Source: an uncultured Roseobacter sp.
Lineage (GTDB): Bacteria; Pseudomonadota; Alphaproteobacteria; Rhodobacterales; Rhodobacteraceae
DNA length: 64,000 nucleotides
NCBI RefSeq assembly: GCF_947493125.1
Contig: NZ_CANLQB010000006.1
Location: forward strand, 124,001 to 188,000
Direction of reading: 5' to 3'
A program made the position numbers and the translations under genes. Shown here piece after piece: positions 52,374 through 61,581 of the stretch. The notes under the pieces were generated by a model. That model worked only from the letters and a program-made list of their open reading frames with translations. It was not told the DNA's origin and searched no databases. Numbering within the stretch: the stretch's first letter is position 1; every line of letters begins with the position of its first letter.

Positions 52374-53942
52374 ATGGCTGCACCTTTTGAATTGAGTGAC
52401 GATACAGTCGTCGTGGTGATCGGCACGGGCGCGGGCGGCGGCGTGCTGGCAAATGAACTGGCCCAGAAGGGCGTGAGCGTCGTCGCGCTGGAAGCGGGCG
52501 GGCGTTATTTGCCCGAAGACTATGTGAACGATGAGTGGGAGGCCTTTGGTCAACTGTCCTGGCTGGACGCGCGCACCACATCCGGAGACTGGCGCGTGGC
52601 GAAAGACTTCTCAGGCCTGCCTGCGTGGATCGTCAAGGCGGTGGGCGGCACCACCACCCACTGGGCGGGCGCCTCGCTGCGCTTTCAGCCGCATGAGTGG
52701 AAGGCCAAGACAAACTATGGCGACGTGCAGGGCGCGAGCCTGCTCGACTGGCCAATTGACGCCGAGGAGATGGACCCGTGGTATGATCTTGCGGAGAAGA
52801 AGCTGAACGTCACACGGACAAACGGCAACGCGGGCCTGCCCGGCAACAACAACTACAAAGTGTTCGAGGCGGGGGCAAAGGCCTTGGGCTACGAGCAGGT
52901 GCACACCGGCCGCATGGCGATCAACAGCGCTGACGGGGATCGGCAGGCCTGCCAACAGACGGGATTTTGCTTTCAGGGTTGCAAGTGGGGCGCCAAATGG
53001 TCGGCAGCCTATACGGACATCCCGCAGGGCGAGGCGACCGGCAATCTGGAGGTGCGCGAGCGCGCCCATGTGCTGCGCATCGAGCATGGCGACGATGGCC
53101 TCGTGAACGGCGTCGTCTATGCAGATGCGGATGGCAATGAGCAGACGCAAATGGCACGGGTGGTCTGCGTGGCGGGGAACTCCTTCGAAAGCCCTCGGCT
53201 GCTGCTCAACTCGGCCACCTCGATGTATCCTGATGGGCTGGCCAACAGCTCCGGTCAGGTGGGGCGCAACTACATGCGCCACCTCACCGGCTCGGTCTAT
53301 GCGGTCTTCGACAAGCCGGTGAAGATGTGGCGCGGCACGACCATGGCGGGGATCATCCAGGACGAGTCCCGGCATGACCCCTCACGCGGGTTTGTCGGCG
53401 GGTACGAGCTGGAGACGCTCAGCTTGGGGCTGCCCTTCATGGCCGCCTTCCTCGATCCCGGCGCCTGGGGACGCGAATTCACCTCGGCGCTCGATCAGTA
53501 CGAGAACATGGCGGGCATGTGGATCGTGGGCGAGGACATGCCGCAGGAGACCAACCGCGTCACGCTCAACCACGATGTGACAGACCAGTACGGCATGCCG
53601 GTGGCCAATGTGCATTACAGCGACCATCCAAATGATCGGGCAATGCGGGATCATGCCTTCGAGAAGGGGCAGGCGGTCTATGATGCGGTTGGCGCCACGC
53701 GCACCTTCCCGACGCCGCCTTACCCGTCGACGCACAACCTTGGGACCAACCGGATGTCCGAGAATGCGCGCGACGGGGTGGTGAACAAATGGGGTCAGAC
53801 CCATGACATCAAGAACCTGTTCATCTCGGATGGCTCGCAGTTCACCACCGGCGCGGCGGAGAACCCAACGCTGACCATCGTGGCGCTGGCGATCCGGCAA
53901 GCGGACCATCTGGCGCGGGAGCTGTCGGCCCAAGCGCTTTGA
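52374..53942 (+). CDS. GMC oxidoreductase, FAD-dependent dehydrogenase large subunit
   Basis: 522 residues. FAD-binding start VVVIGTGAGGGVLANELAQKGVSVVALEAGGRY; VGGTTTHWAGASLRFQPHEW. The cysteine-rich FCFQGCKWGAKWS is typical of gluconate/sorbitol-type enzymes. The C-terminal active-site region STHNLGTNRMSENARDGVVN and LFISDGSQFTTGAAENPTLTIVALAIRQADHLA completes it. It probably oxidises a sugar or polyol in the periplasm after co-export with the Tat-signal subunit. Confidence 0.92.
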   Translation: MAAPFELSDDTVVVVIGTGAGGGVLANELAQKGVSVVALEAGGRYLPEDYVNDEWEAFGQLSWLDARTTSGDWRVAKDFSGLPAWIVKAVGGTTTHWAGASLRFQPHEWKAKTNYGDVQGASLLDWPIDAEEMDPWYDLAEKKLNVTRTNGNAGLPGNNNYKVFEAGAKALGYEQVHTGRMAINSADGDRQACQQTGFCFQGCKWGAKWSAAYTDIPQGEATGNLEVRERAHVLRIEHGDDGLVNGVVYADADGNEQTQMARVVCVAGNSFESPRLLLNSATSMYPDGLANSSGQVGRNYMRHLTGSVYAVFDKPVKMWRGTTMAGIIQDESRHDPSRGFVGGYELETLSLGLPFMAAFLDPGAWGREFTSALDQYENMAGMWIVGEDMPQETNRVTLNHDVTDQYGMPVANVHYSDHPNDRAMRDHAFEKGQAVYDAVGATRTFPTPPYPSTHNLGTNRMSENARDGVVNKWGQTHDIKNLFISDGSQFTTGAAENPTLTIVALAIRQADHLARELSAQAL

Positions 53943-53965
53943 GACGGTCAAACAAAGTCAGGAGG

Positions 53966-53998
53966 CGGGCGCCCGTATCGGGCGCCCGTTTTCTTTTT
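53966..53998 (+). terminator. Rho-independent terminator after the GMC gene
   Basis: A perfect 10-bp stem, CGGGCGCCCG (53966-53975) with CGGGCGCCCG (53979-53988), loop TAT, followed by TTTTCTTTTT. It ends the dehydrogenase operon. Confidence 0.92.
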
Positions 53999-54107
53999 GC
54001 CCTTTCATTCTGGCTGCTGTGCCACCTACTCCCCGTTGCCATAGCTCGAAGGCTTTCGCTTTGCGCCCGGGTTGGGCAGATTGACCGGCGATGGGAGATT
54101 GGACGGC

Positions 54108-54848
54108 ATGACGCACTCCGAAGAGCATGGGGACCCCGAACGCCTGGCGGTGTTACAGCACCACCCAAGCCTGTGGATCCACGGCGCGGGACTGTCAGGC
54201 AGCACTTGGCGGGAGATGACCCGCGATCTGCCGAACGCGCAGACCCCCGATTTGCCCGGACACGGTGCTGCCGCCCCGCTCAGCCCGCCGCGGGTGGAGG
54301 CATTTGCCGAAGCTCTGTTGCGCGAGACGCCACGGGGCTGCATTCTGATCGGCCATTCGCTGGGCGGGATGGTGGCTCTGGAAATGGCGACCCGGGCGCC
54401 GAGCCGCATCGCGGCGTTGATCCTTGTCGAGGCGGTACCGACGGTGCGCGACAGCCTGTTGAAAAGATGGTCCGCATCGGTTGCTGCGTGGATGCTCTCC
54501 AACCTGCCGCTGAAGGCGGTGGCTTGGCTGTCGGGGATCGGTCAACCAGCCGCGACCCGCGAGGAAGTGCGGGCCCAGCTGATGCGTCATTCAAGAGTGA
54601 GCCTCTCTGCTGCTCTCGATGCGGCACTGCACTATGATGACCGCACCCGACTTGCCCGCATCACCGTACCGACCTTGGTCATAACCGGTCGCGACAACCG
54701 CGCCACCCACCGTGGTGCCGCTCTGATCGCAGAGCAGGTACCGAATGCGACCGCCGTTATGTTGCCAGGCGGACACATGCTGCATTGGGACAATCCTGTG
54801 GCCCTGCGGCGTGAAATCGACGGGTTTCTTCAACAGCGATTGCGCTAG
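54108..54848 (+). CDS. Alpha/beta hydrolase
   Basis: 246 residues from the ATG at 54108. The fold shows LWIHGAGLSGSTW (oxyanion region), IGHSLGGMVALEM (nucleophile Ser), ITGRDNRATH (acid Asp) and GGHMLHWDNP (His). It is an esterase/lipase-like enzyme of unknown substrate. It converges on the LacI gene, 16 nt between their stops. Confidence 0.88.
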   Translation: MTHSEEHGDPERLAVLQHHPSLWIHGAGLSGSTWREMTRDLPNAQTPDLPGHGAAAPLSPPRVEAFAEALLRETPRGCILIGHSLGGMVALEMATRAPSRIAALILVEAVPTVRDSLLKRWSASVAAWMLSNLPLKAVAWLSGIGQPAATREEVRAQLMRHSRVSLSAALDAALHYDDRTRLARITVPTLVITGRDNRATHRGAALIAEQVPNATAVMLPGGHMLHWDNPVALRREIDGFLQQRLR

Positions 54849-54864
54849 CAACCAGTGGGCCGCG

Positions 54865-55869
54865 TCAGATCGGGCCGGTGGTTGCACGCAGGACCAGTTC
54901 CGCCGAGACCTCGGACACCGAGGCAGGCCCGGTGGGTTCCGACAGCCGTTCCAGCATCACTCGTGCAAGGCGCCGACCCAGCTGATAAGGCGAGACCGCC
55001 ATCGTCGTCAGCGGCGGGGTCGCCACCGCAGCATCGGGGATATCATCAAACCCGACCACAGAGATCTCCTTGCCCGGCTGTAGCCCCATCCGGCGGATAC
55101 CGTGGCAAGCGCCGAGGGCAACGATATCACCATTGCAGACGACCGCCGTGGTTTCGGGGTGAGCCGCACGCAGCGCCATCATCGCCTGCATGCCCGCCAG
55201 CTTGATGTCGTTTGAATCCCAGATCACGGGGGTGCCAAGCGTGCGTTCCGCCATGACGGTCTGGTAGCCTGCGATCCGCTCGCGCCGCACGGCGGTGAGC
55301 TCTTCACCACCGAGATAGGCAATGTGCCGGTGCCCCAGATCAGCCAGATGATTCGTCGCTTGCGCGGTTGCTTCGGCATTGCGGATGCCCACGTGGTCAA
55401 ATCCGCTCGCCTGGGGACGGCGCAGAAATGTGACCGTCGGAATGCGATGGGCCGCGAGAAGCTCAAACGTCTTTTGCGGCGTCTGTTCCGCTGGCACCCA
55501 GAGCAGACCGCCGCGTCCGTTGCGAATGAAGGCGTCGATATGGCGGCCCTGGCGTTCAGGATCGTCACGCGCGTCGAGCACGGAGACCAGATAGCCATCC
55601 GCCTCCAGCAGGTCACTCACGCCGCTGATCACCTCGGCATTGAAAGGATTTGAGATCTTGTTGATCACAAAGCCGATTTCGCGGTTCTGGCCCGAGCGCA
55701 TTGAGGCCGCGCGGTTATCCGGCACATAGTGCAGCTTCTGTGCGGCCTTGAGGACCTTGGTGCGCGTTTTGTCCGAGATTCGCCCCGCGCCGCGCATCAC
55801 CTGGCTGGCCGTCGCAATGGACACACCGGCCTCCCGCGCAACGGTTTCGAGTTTCGGTTTGCCTGCCAT
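54865..55869 (-). CDS. LacI-family regulator of the sugar ABC cassette
   Basis: 334 residues. Helix-turn-helix KLETVAREAGVSIATASQVMRGAGRISDKTR, hinge helix NRAASMRSGQNREIGFV, and a periplasmic-binding-type effector domain. It is divergent from the sugar ABC operon. Two matching palindromes (55883-55900 and 56001-56018) lie between them, so it probably represses both genes until the sugar binds. Confidence 0.92.
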   Translation of the reverse strand: MAGKPKLETVAREAGVSIATASQVMRGAGRISDKTRTKVLKAAQKLHYVPDNRAASMRSGQNREIGFVINKISNPFNAEVISGVSDLLEADGYLVSVLDARDDPERQGRHIDAFIRNGRGGLLWVPAEQTPQKTFELLAAHRIPTVTFLRRPQASGFDHVGIRNAEATAQATNHLADLGHRHIAYLGGEELTAVRRERIAGYQTVMAERTLGTPVIWDSNDIKLAGMQAMMALRAAHPETTAVVCNGDIVALGACHGIRRMGLQPGKEISVVGFDDIPDAAVATPPLTTMAVSPYQLGRRLARVMLERLSEPTGPASVSEVSAELVLRATTGPI

Positions 55870-55882
55870 CCTACGCTCAGAT

Positions 55883-55900
55883 GATTAAACGATATATCGA
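55883..55900. promoter_or_regulatory. LacI-type operator, near its own gene
   Basis: TGATTAAACGATATATCG matches the second site TGATATAACGTTATATCA at 14 of 18 positions and contains the palindrome CGATATATCG. It lies 14 nt upstream of the LacI start. Confidence 0.68.
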
Positions 55901-56000
55901 AACTCTCCCATCAAAAGAGCGATACATCAACGGTTTTCAGCTATTTTTTGAAAGAGACTTCTGCCCATGCTCGGCATACGAGCAGAAAATCGTTGACAGA

Positions 56001-56018
56001 TGATATAACGTTATATCA
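56001..56018. promoter_or_regulatory. LacI-type operator at the ABC operon promoter
   Basis: TGATATAACGTTATATCA is a perfect 18-bp palindrome with the central CG typical of LacI-family sites. A TTGACA -35-like element lies at 55993-55998 just upstream, so binding would block the promoter. Its centre is 118 bp from the other site, which would allow looping. Confidence 0.82.
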
Positions 56019-56164
56019 CCATTGGCCATCAGATGGCGGTGCGGTGCTTCGGGCACGCCGCCGGAGATTGCGGGAGGATGACGCCGGCGTGCGCCCATGC
56101 GTCCCGCGTATGCGCCCCGCGTCGGATCGCGGAGCAGGGAGAGACAACAAAAGGGGGAGGAAAA

Positions 56165-57433
56165 ATGACCCTTCGAATGAAGATTGCGTGTGCCGTGTCC
56201 GGCCTCGCCGTTCTGGTGGGCGTCACCGGGGCGCAGGCCGATGTGCTGTTCTGGTCGACACAGGCCAAGCCAGTGGAAGAAGCGCAGGCGATGCGCGAGC
56301 AGGTTCTGGCGGGCGCTGGCGACGAGATTGATTATCAGCCCAACGATGGTGGCCCTTGGCTGACCCGCCTGAACGCGGAACTGCAGGCGGGGTCTGGCGC
56401 GATTGGCGTGTTGGGGGCCCTGCATGGAGATTTCTCGGCGATGGACCCGGAGAACCTCGTCGATCTGGACGCGCTTGGTGTGAGTGCCGCAAGCGACACG
56501 TTCAACAGCCTGGCGCAGCTTGGCACCGACAAGCCGCAGTACATCCCTTGGATGCAGGCCAGCTATATCATGGCTGCGAACAAGGAAGCGTTGCCCTACC
56601 TGCCCGAGGGCGCGGATATCGACGCGCTGACCTATGACCAGCTTATCGAGTGGGCCGCAAACGTGCATGAGGGCACCGGCTCTCCCAAGTTTGGCTTCCC
56701 GGCGGGCCCGAAGGGGCTGAAGCATCGGTTCTTCCAAGGCTATCTCTATCCCTCATACACCAACGGCGTTGTGCGCACTTTTGCCTCGCCTGAGGCGGTG
56801 ACCGCCTGGGAGAAATTTGCGGAGTTGTGGGAGCATACGAATCCGGCCTCAACCAACTTCTCTTTCCTGCAGGAGCAACTCTTGTCGGGTGATGCGTGGA
56901 TCGTCTTCGACCACACCTCGCGTCTGGCACAGGCATTCAACGAGCGTCCGGATGACTTCGTCGCCTTCCCGGCCCCGGCAGGTCCGGCGGGCCGCGGCTT
57001 CATGCCGGTGATCGCGGGCATCGCGATCCCGAAAACCGCGCCCGACATGGATGCGGCGAAGGATCTGGTGAAATACATGCTGTCGCCCGAGACGCAGATT
57101 GCCACGCTGCGCGCCACCAGCTTCTTCCCGGTGGTCGACGTTGACCTGCCGGATGATCTGCCACCCTCCGTGCAGGCGGCCGGTGCAGCTGTCGCAAAGA
57201 TGAGCGGCGCGCCGGATGCAAACCCGGGGCTGCTGCCTGCAGGGCTCGGGGACAAGGGCGGTGATTTCAACCGTATCTATGTCGATACTTTCGAGCGGAT
57301 CATTCTGGCGCGCCAACCCATTGAGGCGGTGCTGGACGACCAGAAGAAGCGCCTCGCGGCGATCATGGAAGAGACCGGAGCGCCCTGCTGGGCGCCAGAT
57401 GCGCCTTCGGACGGCGCTTGCCCGGTCGAGTAA
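56165..57433 (+). CDS. Sugar ABC transporter substrate-binding protein
   Basis: 422 residues from the ATG at 56165, after GGGGGAGGAAAA. Signal peptide MTLRMKIACAVSGLAVLVGVTGAQA. The mature chain is an extracellular solute-binding protein of the family 1 (MalE-like) type (WLTRLNAELQAGSGAIGVLGALHGDF, PKYGF-like GSPKFGFPAGPKG, DAAKDLVKYMLSPETQIATLRAT). With the downstream hydrolase and isomerase I infer a glycoside such as mannosylglycerate or glucosylglycerate as ligand. Confidence 0.9.
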   Translation: MTLRMKIACAVSGLAVLVGVTGAQADVLFWSTQAKPVEEAQAMREQVLAGAGDEIDYQPNDGGPWLTRLNAELQAGSGAIGVLGALHGDFSAMDPENLVDLDALGVSAASDTFNSLAQLGTDKPQYIPWMQASYIMAANKEALPYLPEGADIDALTYDQLIEWAANVHEGTGSPKFGFPAGPKGLKHRFFQGYLYPSYTNGVVRTFASPEAVTAWEKFAELWEHTNPASTNFSFLQEQLLSGDAWIVFDHTSRLAQAFNERPDDFVAFPAPAGPAGRGFMPVIAGIAIPKTAPDMDAAKDLVKYMLSPETQIATLRATSFFPVVDVDLPDDLPPSVQAAGAAVAKMSGAPDANPGLLPAGLGDKGGDFNRIYVDTFERIILARQPIEAVLDDQKKRLAAIMEETGAPCWAPDAPSDGACPVE

Positions 57434-57451
57434 CCGCTCAAGGCCCCCGTT

Positions 57452-57473
57452 CGGGCCTGCCCTCCCAGGCCCG
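57452..57473 (+). terminator. Intercistronic hairpin after the binding-protein gene
   Basis: A perfect 8-bp stem CGGGCCTG/CAGGCCCG with a 6-nt loop, between the binding-protein and first permease genes. It probably limits read-through or protects upstream mRNA; no T run. Confidence 0.5.
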
Positions 57474-57535
57474 GACACGTTCCCCCGACCCAATCCACAT
57501 TTTGCGGCGCCGATGCGCCAGTCAGGAGTGCCGTG

Positions 57536-58381
57536 ATGAACGCTCGGATCCTTCCGTACGTCCTGATTTTGCCGGTCACGCTCTTTTTATGCCTGTTTTT
57601 CCTCTATCCCTTCGTCTTGGTATCGAAACAGGCTTTCAGCACCGGCGCAGGCTTCACTCTCGATAACTTCCGTGAGGTCGTATCTTACTGGAAGTTTCCG
57701 ATCTCGATGCAAAACACCCTGCTGCTCGCCGCAGCCGTCGTGCCCGTCCAGCTGGCCTTGGCGCTTCTGATGGCCACGATGGTCAACAAGATGCAGAAGG
57801 GCCGGGACATCGTGCTCTACATCTGGACGATCCCGCTGGGCATTTCGGATCTCGCCGCGGGCATTATATGGCTTGCGATCTTCGAACAGTCCGGGTTCCT
57901 CAATTCAATGATGAACGGGCTGGGGGTTGTCGATCAACCGGTGAACTTCCTGTCGTACCAGCACCCCGGTATCGTCTTCCTCGCCATTGCACTGGCCGAA
58001 ATCTGGCGCGCGACAGCGATCATGCTGGTGATCCTCGTGGCGGGTATCGGGCTCATTCCCAAGGAGTATTACGAGGCGGCGGAGGTCTTTGGCGCCTCCC
58101 CGTGGAAGCGCTTCACCCGCATTACCCTGCCCATGCTGCGGCCCTCGTTGCAAACGGCGCTGGTCCTGCGCGTGATCCTCGCCTTCGAGATCTTTGCGGT
58201 GGTGGCCGCCCTTGGCGGCACGCTCTTCCCCGTCCTCATGGGTGAAACCTATGCTTATCAGTTCGACCTGCTCGACAGTGGGGCGGCGGCAGCGATGGCG
58301 CTGATCATCCTGGGCATCTCCATCGCCTTCACACTTGTCATCCTGCGCGTGCTGCGCGTCCCGAAAGGAGCCACGATATGA
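57536..58381 (+). CDS. Sugar ABC transporter permease 1 (MalF-like)
   Basis: 281 residues from the ATG at 57536 (a GTG at 57533 is also possible; AGGAG lies upstream). Six membrane helices, with the coupling loop EYYEAAEVFGASPWKRFTRITLPMLRPSL (EAA motif). Overlaps the next start as ATGA. Confidence 0.92.
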   Translation: MNARILPYVLILPVTLFLCLFFLYPFVLVSKQAFSTGAGFTLDNFREVVSYWKFPISMQNTLLLAAAVVPVQLALALLMATMVNKMQKGRDIVLYIWTIPLGISDLAAGIIWLAIFEQSGFLNSMMNGLGVVDQPVNFLSYQHPGIVFLAIALAEIWRATAIMLVILVAGIGLIPKEYYEAAEVFGASPWKRFTRITLPMLRPSLQTALVLRVILAFEIFAVVAALGGTLFPVLMGETYAYQFDLLDSGAAAAMALIILGISIAFTLVILRVLRVPKGATI

Positions 58382-59217
58382 CCGATGCAACAGCTGACGC
58401 CGTGGCCCCGGACACCCGGGCGACCGGGCGATATCTCTATATCGCCTCCATCGCCCTCCTCTGCGCCTGGGTGATCGTGCCGATCTACTTTTTGTTGATC
58501 AACACGCTGTCGTCGCCCGAGACGGTCAACAGCTTCCCCAAGCCGTTCTGGCCGGAGTTCGACCTTGGCAGCCTGACCTTCTTTGCGGGCTTTGCGGGGA
58601 TGCTGACGGCGCTGAAGAACTCGGTGATCGTGGCGGCGATGACGATGGTGATGTCCATCGTCATAGGAGCCCCGGCAGGCTATGCGCTCTCGCGCTTCGA
58701 GTTTCCGGGCAAGGGGTTGTTTCGCCTGCTGATCCTGCTGACACGGGCCTTCCCGCTGCCGCTTCTGGCGCTGCCGCTCGCGGTGATGTTCATCCAGACG
58801 GGGCTCGATGACACGGCCTTTGGCCTGGCGCTGGTGCATACCACGCTGGCCATTCCCTTCGCGGTGCTCATCACCTTCTCGCTCTTCTCAGGGATTCCCC
58901 TTGAGCTGGAAGAGGCGGCTTGGACGTTGGGATGCACGCGGCTCACAGCCTTCACCAAGGTGGTGCTGCCCCTCATCCTGCCCGGGATCACCGCGTCAGC
59001 CATCTTTGCCTTCGTGATCTCGTGGAACGAGGTTTTCGCGGCGGCCGTGCTGACCATCGAGAACCGGACACTGACCGCGTTCCTGCTGCAGAACCTCGAC
59101 ACCTCGCCGCTGCATCTGAAATTCGCCGGTGGCTTCATCCTCGTTGTGCCCGCGCTGATCTTCATCTTCGCGGTGCGCAAGTACCTCTTTGCCATGTGGG
59201 GCATCGCCAACCGCTAA
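58378..59217 (+). CDS. Sugar ABC transporter permease 2 (MalG-like)
   Basis: 279 residues. Six membrane helices; coupling loop LEEAAWTLGCTRLTAFTKVVLPLILPGI (EAA motif). Pairs with permease 1. Confidence 0.93.
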   Translation: MTDATADAVAPDTRATGRYLYIASIALLCAWVIVPIYFLLINTLSSPETVNSFPKPFWPEFDLGSLTFFAGFAGMLTALKNSVIVAAMTMVMSIVIGAPAGYALSRFEFPGKGLFRLLILLTRAFPLPLLALPLAVMFIQTGLDDTAFGLALVHTTLAIPFAVLITFSLFSGIPLELEEAAWTLGCTRLTAFTKVVLPLILPGITASAIFAFVISWNEVFAAAVLTIENRTLTAFLLQNLDTSPLHLKFAGGFILVVPALIFIFAVRKYLFAMWGIANR

Positions 59218-59250
59218 GGGCGGACGGCGACCAGAAAAGGAACCAGAGAT

Positions 59251-60294
59251 ATGGCTCAAATCGAAATCAAGAACGTCGCAAAGACCTTTGGCGCGTATCA
59301 GGCGCTACATGACATCAACCTGACCATCGAGGATCAGGAGTTCATGGTACTGCTGGGCGCCTCGGGCTGTGGGAAATCCACCTTACTGCGTATCATCGCA
59401 GGGCTGGAGACCGCCACAACCGGCGAGGTCTGGATCGGCGGGCGGCGGATCGACAATCTGTCGCCCAAGGATAGGGGCATTTCCATGGTGTTCCAGAACT
59501 ACGCTGTCTTCCCGCATTTGACCGTGTTCGAGAACATCGGCTTTGGGCTGCGGATGCAGAAGCTGCCAAATGACGAGGTCACCCGCCGGGTGGAACGGAC
59601 CGCGGAGCTGATGCACATTGAGCAACTGCTCAAGCGTTATTCCGGAGAGCTTTCGGGTGGGCAACGCCAGCGGGTCGCTGTGGCGCGGGCGCTGGCGATG
59701 GAGCCGGACGTGATCCTGATGGATGAGCCGCTCTCGAACCTGGACGCCCTTCTGCGGATGGAGATGCGGGCGGAATTGAAAGGCGTGTTGGCAGAGAGCA
59801 AAACCACTGCGATCTATGTGACCCATGACCAGGTGGAGGCCATGAGCATGGCCGACCGGATCAGCGTCATGCACGAGGGCAAAATTGTGCAGGCGGCCTC
59901 GCCCATCGAGGTCTATCGCAACCCCTCTGCCGAATTCGTCGCAGGCTTCATCGGCAACCCGCCCATGAATTTCCTGCCCGCCAAGCCTGCCGACAGCGGC
60001 AAGTGGACTGTCGCGGGTCAGATGATGGACGGCCCCGGCGGCGGCTCTGCATCTTTGAAATTCGCGATCCGGCCCGAGGATCTGCGCGTTGCCGATGATG
60101 GCTTCAAGGCGGTGGCCAAAGTGGTCGAGCCCTTGGGCGCACATCTTTTGGTGACCTGTGAGGTCGATGGCCAGCTTTTCCGCGCGGTGCTCGACAGTGA
60201 CTTCAAGGTCAAGCCGGGCGAAATCCTGAGCCTGACACCGCAACCCGACCGGGTCCGCTGGTTCGACCCGCAGACCACACTGGCCGTTGCGTAA
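59251..60294 (+). CDS. Sugar ABC transporter ATPase (MalK/UgpC-like)
   Basis: 347 residues. Walker A GASGCGKST, Q-loop VFQNYAVFPHLTV, signature LSGGQRQRVAVARAL, Walker B VILMDEPLSNLDALLR, switch His in YVTHDQVEAM. The C-terminal TOBE/OB domain is as in MalK-type proteins (RPEDLRVADDGF). Coupled to the transport operon, 33 nt after permease 2. Confidence 0.95.
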   Translation: MAQIEIKNVAKTFGAYQALHDINLTIEDQEFMVLLGASGCGKSTLLRIIAGLETATTGEVWIGGRRIDNLSPKDRGISMVFQNYAVFPHLTVFENIGFGLRMQKLPNDEVTRRVERTAELMHIEQLLKRYSGELSGGQRQRVAVARALAMEPDVILMDEPLSNLDALLRMEMRAELKGVLAESKTTAIYVTHDQVEAMSMADRISVMHEGKIVQAASPIEVYRNPSAEFVAGFIGNPPMNFLPAKPADSGKWTVAGQMMDGPGGGSASLKFAIRPEDLRVADDGFKAVAKVVEPLGAHLLVTCEVDGQLFRAVLDSDFKVKPGEILSLTPQPDRVRWFDPQTTLAVA

Positions 60295-60303
60295 GGAGAC
60301 ATC

Positions 60304-61581
60304 ATGACAGAGGACCTGATCAAGCAGGCCAAAGCGATCCTGCGGCGCAACGACAGGGGGAGCTATACCGTACCGACCCACGGGCTCTACCCGTTTCAAT
60401 GGAACTGGGACAGTTGCCTGAGTGCGCTGGGGTTCTCGCATTTCGACGAAGAGCGGGCGTGGACGGAGATTGACACGCTTTTCGCCAATCAATGGCCCGA
60501 CGGGATGGTCCCGCACATCGTTTTCCACGAGGAGGATGACGGCTACTTTCCGGGGCCGGATGTCTGGCGCACCGGGCGGCCCGTGCCCACTTCAGGCATC
60601 ACGCAGCCGGCCGTGGCCGGGTTCGCGGTGCGTCGCCTGGTGGATCGGGCGCGCGACCGCGAGTTGGCGGCTACGCGGGCGCGGGCCCTGCTGCCGCGGA
60701 TCCACGCCTGGCATGAGTGGTTTTATCGCTGCCGCGACCCGCAGGGCACCGGGCTGGTGGCGATCATCCACCCATGGGAGTCGGGCCGCGACAACTCCGT
60801 TGATTGGGATGATGTCTTCGACCGCGTGCCGACCGACGGCGTCGAGCCTTTCAACCGCCGCGATACGCAGCATGCCAATCCCTCTCATCGTCCGACACAA
60901 GCGCAATATGAGCGTTACATCTGGCTGGTGCAGCGTTTCCGAAGCCTGGGCTGGGACAACACCAAGCTGCACGATGCCTCGCCCTTCCAGGTCGTCGACC
61001 CCGGTTTCAATGCCATTCTGATCCGGTCGTCCAGCGATCTGGCAGATCTGGCGGAGCAGCTTGATGTGCCGGAGATCGCTGCACAGTCGCGCGGCCATGC
61101 CGCGCGTGGCGTTGCTGCGATGGAGACGCTGTGGAGCGACGGGATTGGGCAATACCTCTGTCAGGACCGGACAACGGGAACCTTGATCAAGAGCCCTTCG
61201 ATTGCTGGTCTTCTGGCGGGTTTTGCACCGATACCCGCGCCACGTGCCAAAGCGATTGCTGAACGTCTCACGACGCTGGGGGGACAGGTGGATCACCTTG
61301 TGCCCAGCCACGATCCCGGCGCGCGGGAATTCGATAGCTTGCGTTACTGGCGGGGGCCGGTCTGGCTGATCGTGAATTACATGATTGCGGATGGGCTGAT
61401 GCGCAGCGGTGAGGCGGCGATCGCTCAGCGGATCATCAACGACAGCTTGCGCCTGATTGAACGCAGCGGCTTTGCCGAGTATTACGACCCGCACACGGCG
61501 GAACCCTGCGGTGGCGACCAGTTCACCTGGACAGCAGCCATCGTGATCGAATTGCTCAGTCAGGAACTTACCCCCGCATGA
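60304..61581 (+). CDS. GH63-like glycoside hydrolase (mannosyl/glucosylglycerate hydrolase type)
   Basis: 425 residues, no signal peptide, so cytoplasmic. The (alpha/alpha)6 pattern FQWNWDSCLSALGF, WPDGMVPHIVF, IIHPWESGRDNSVDW and the C-terminal GFAEYYDPHTAEPCGGDQFTWTAA fit the GH63/trehalase-like group that includes mannosylglycerate and glucosylglycerate hydrolases. The two subgroups cannot be separated by eye. The mannose-isomerase gene next to it favours mannosylglycerate. Overlaps that gene as ATGA. Confidence 0.82.
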   Translation: MTEDLIKQAKAILRRNDRGSYTVPTHGLYPFQWNWDSCLSALGFSHFDEERAWTEIDTLFANQWPDGMVPHIVFHEEDDGYFPGPDVWRTGRPVPTSGITQPAVAGFAVRRLVDRARDRELAATRARALLPRIHAWHEWFYRCRDPQGTGLVAIIHPWESGRDNSVDWDDVFDRVPTDGVEPFNRRDTQHANPSHRPTQAQYERYIWLVQRFRSLGWDNTKLHDASPFQVVDPGFNAILIRSSSDLADLAEQLDVPEIAAQSRGHAARGVAAMETLWSDGIGQYLCQDRTTGTLIKSPSIAGLLAGFAPIPAPRAKAIAERLTTLGGQVDHLVPSHDPGAREFDSLRYWRGPVWLIVNYMIADGLMRSGEAAIAQRIINDSLRLIERSGFAEYYDPHTAEPCGGDQFTWTAAIVIELLSQELTPA

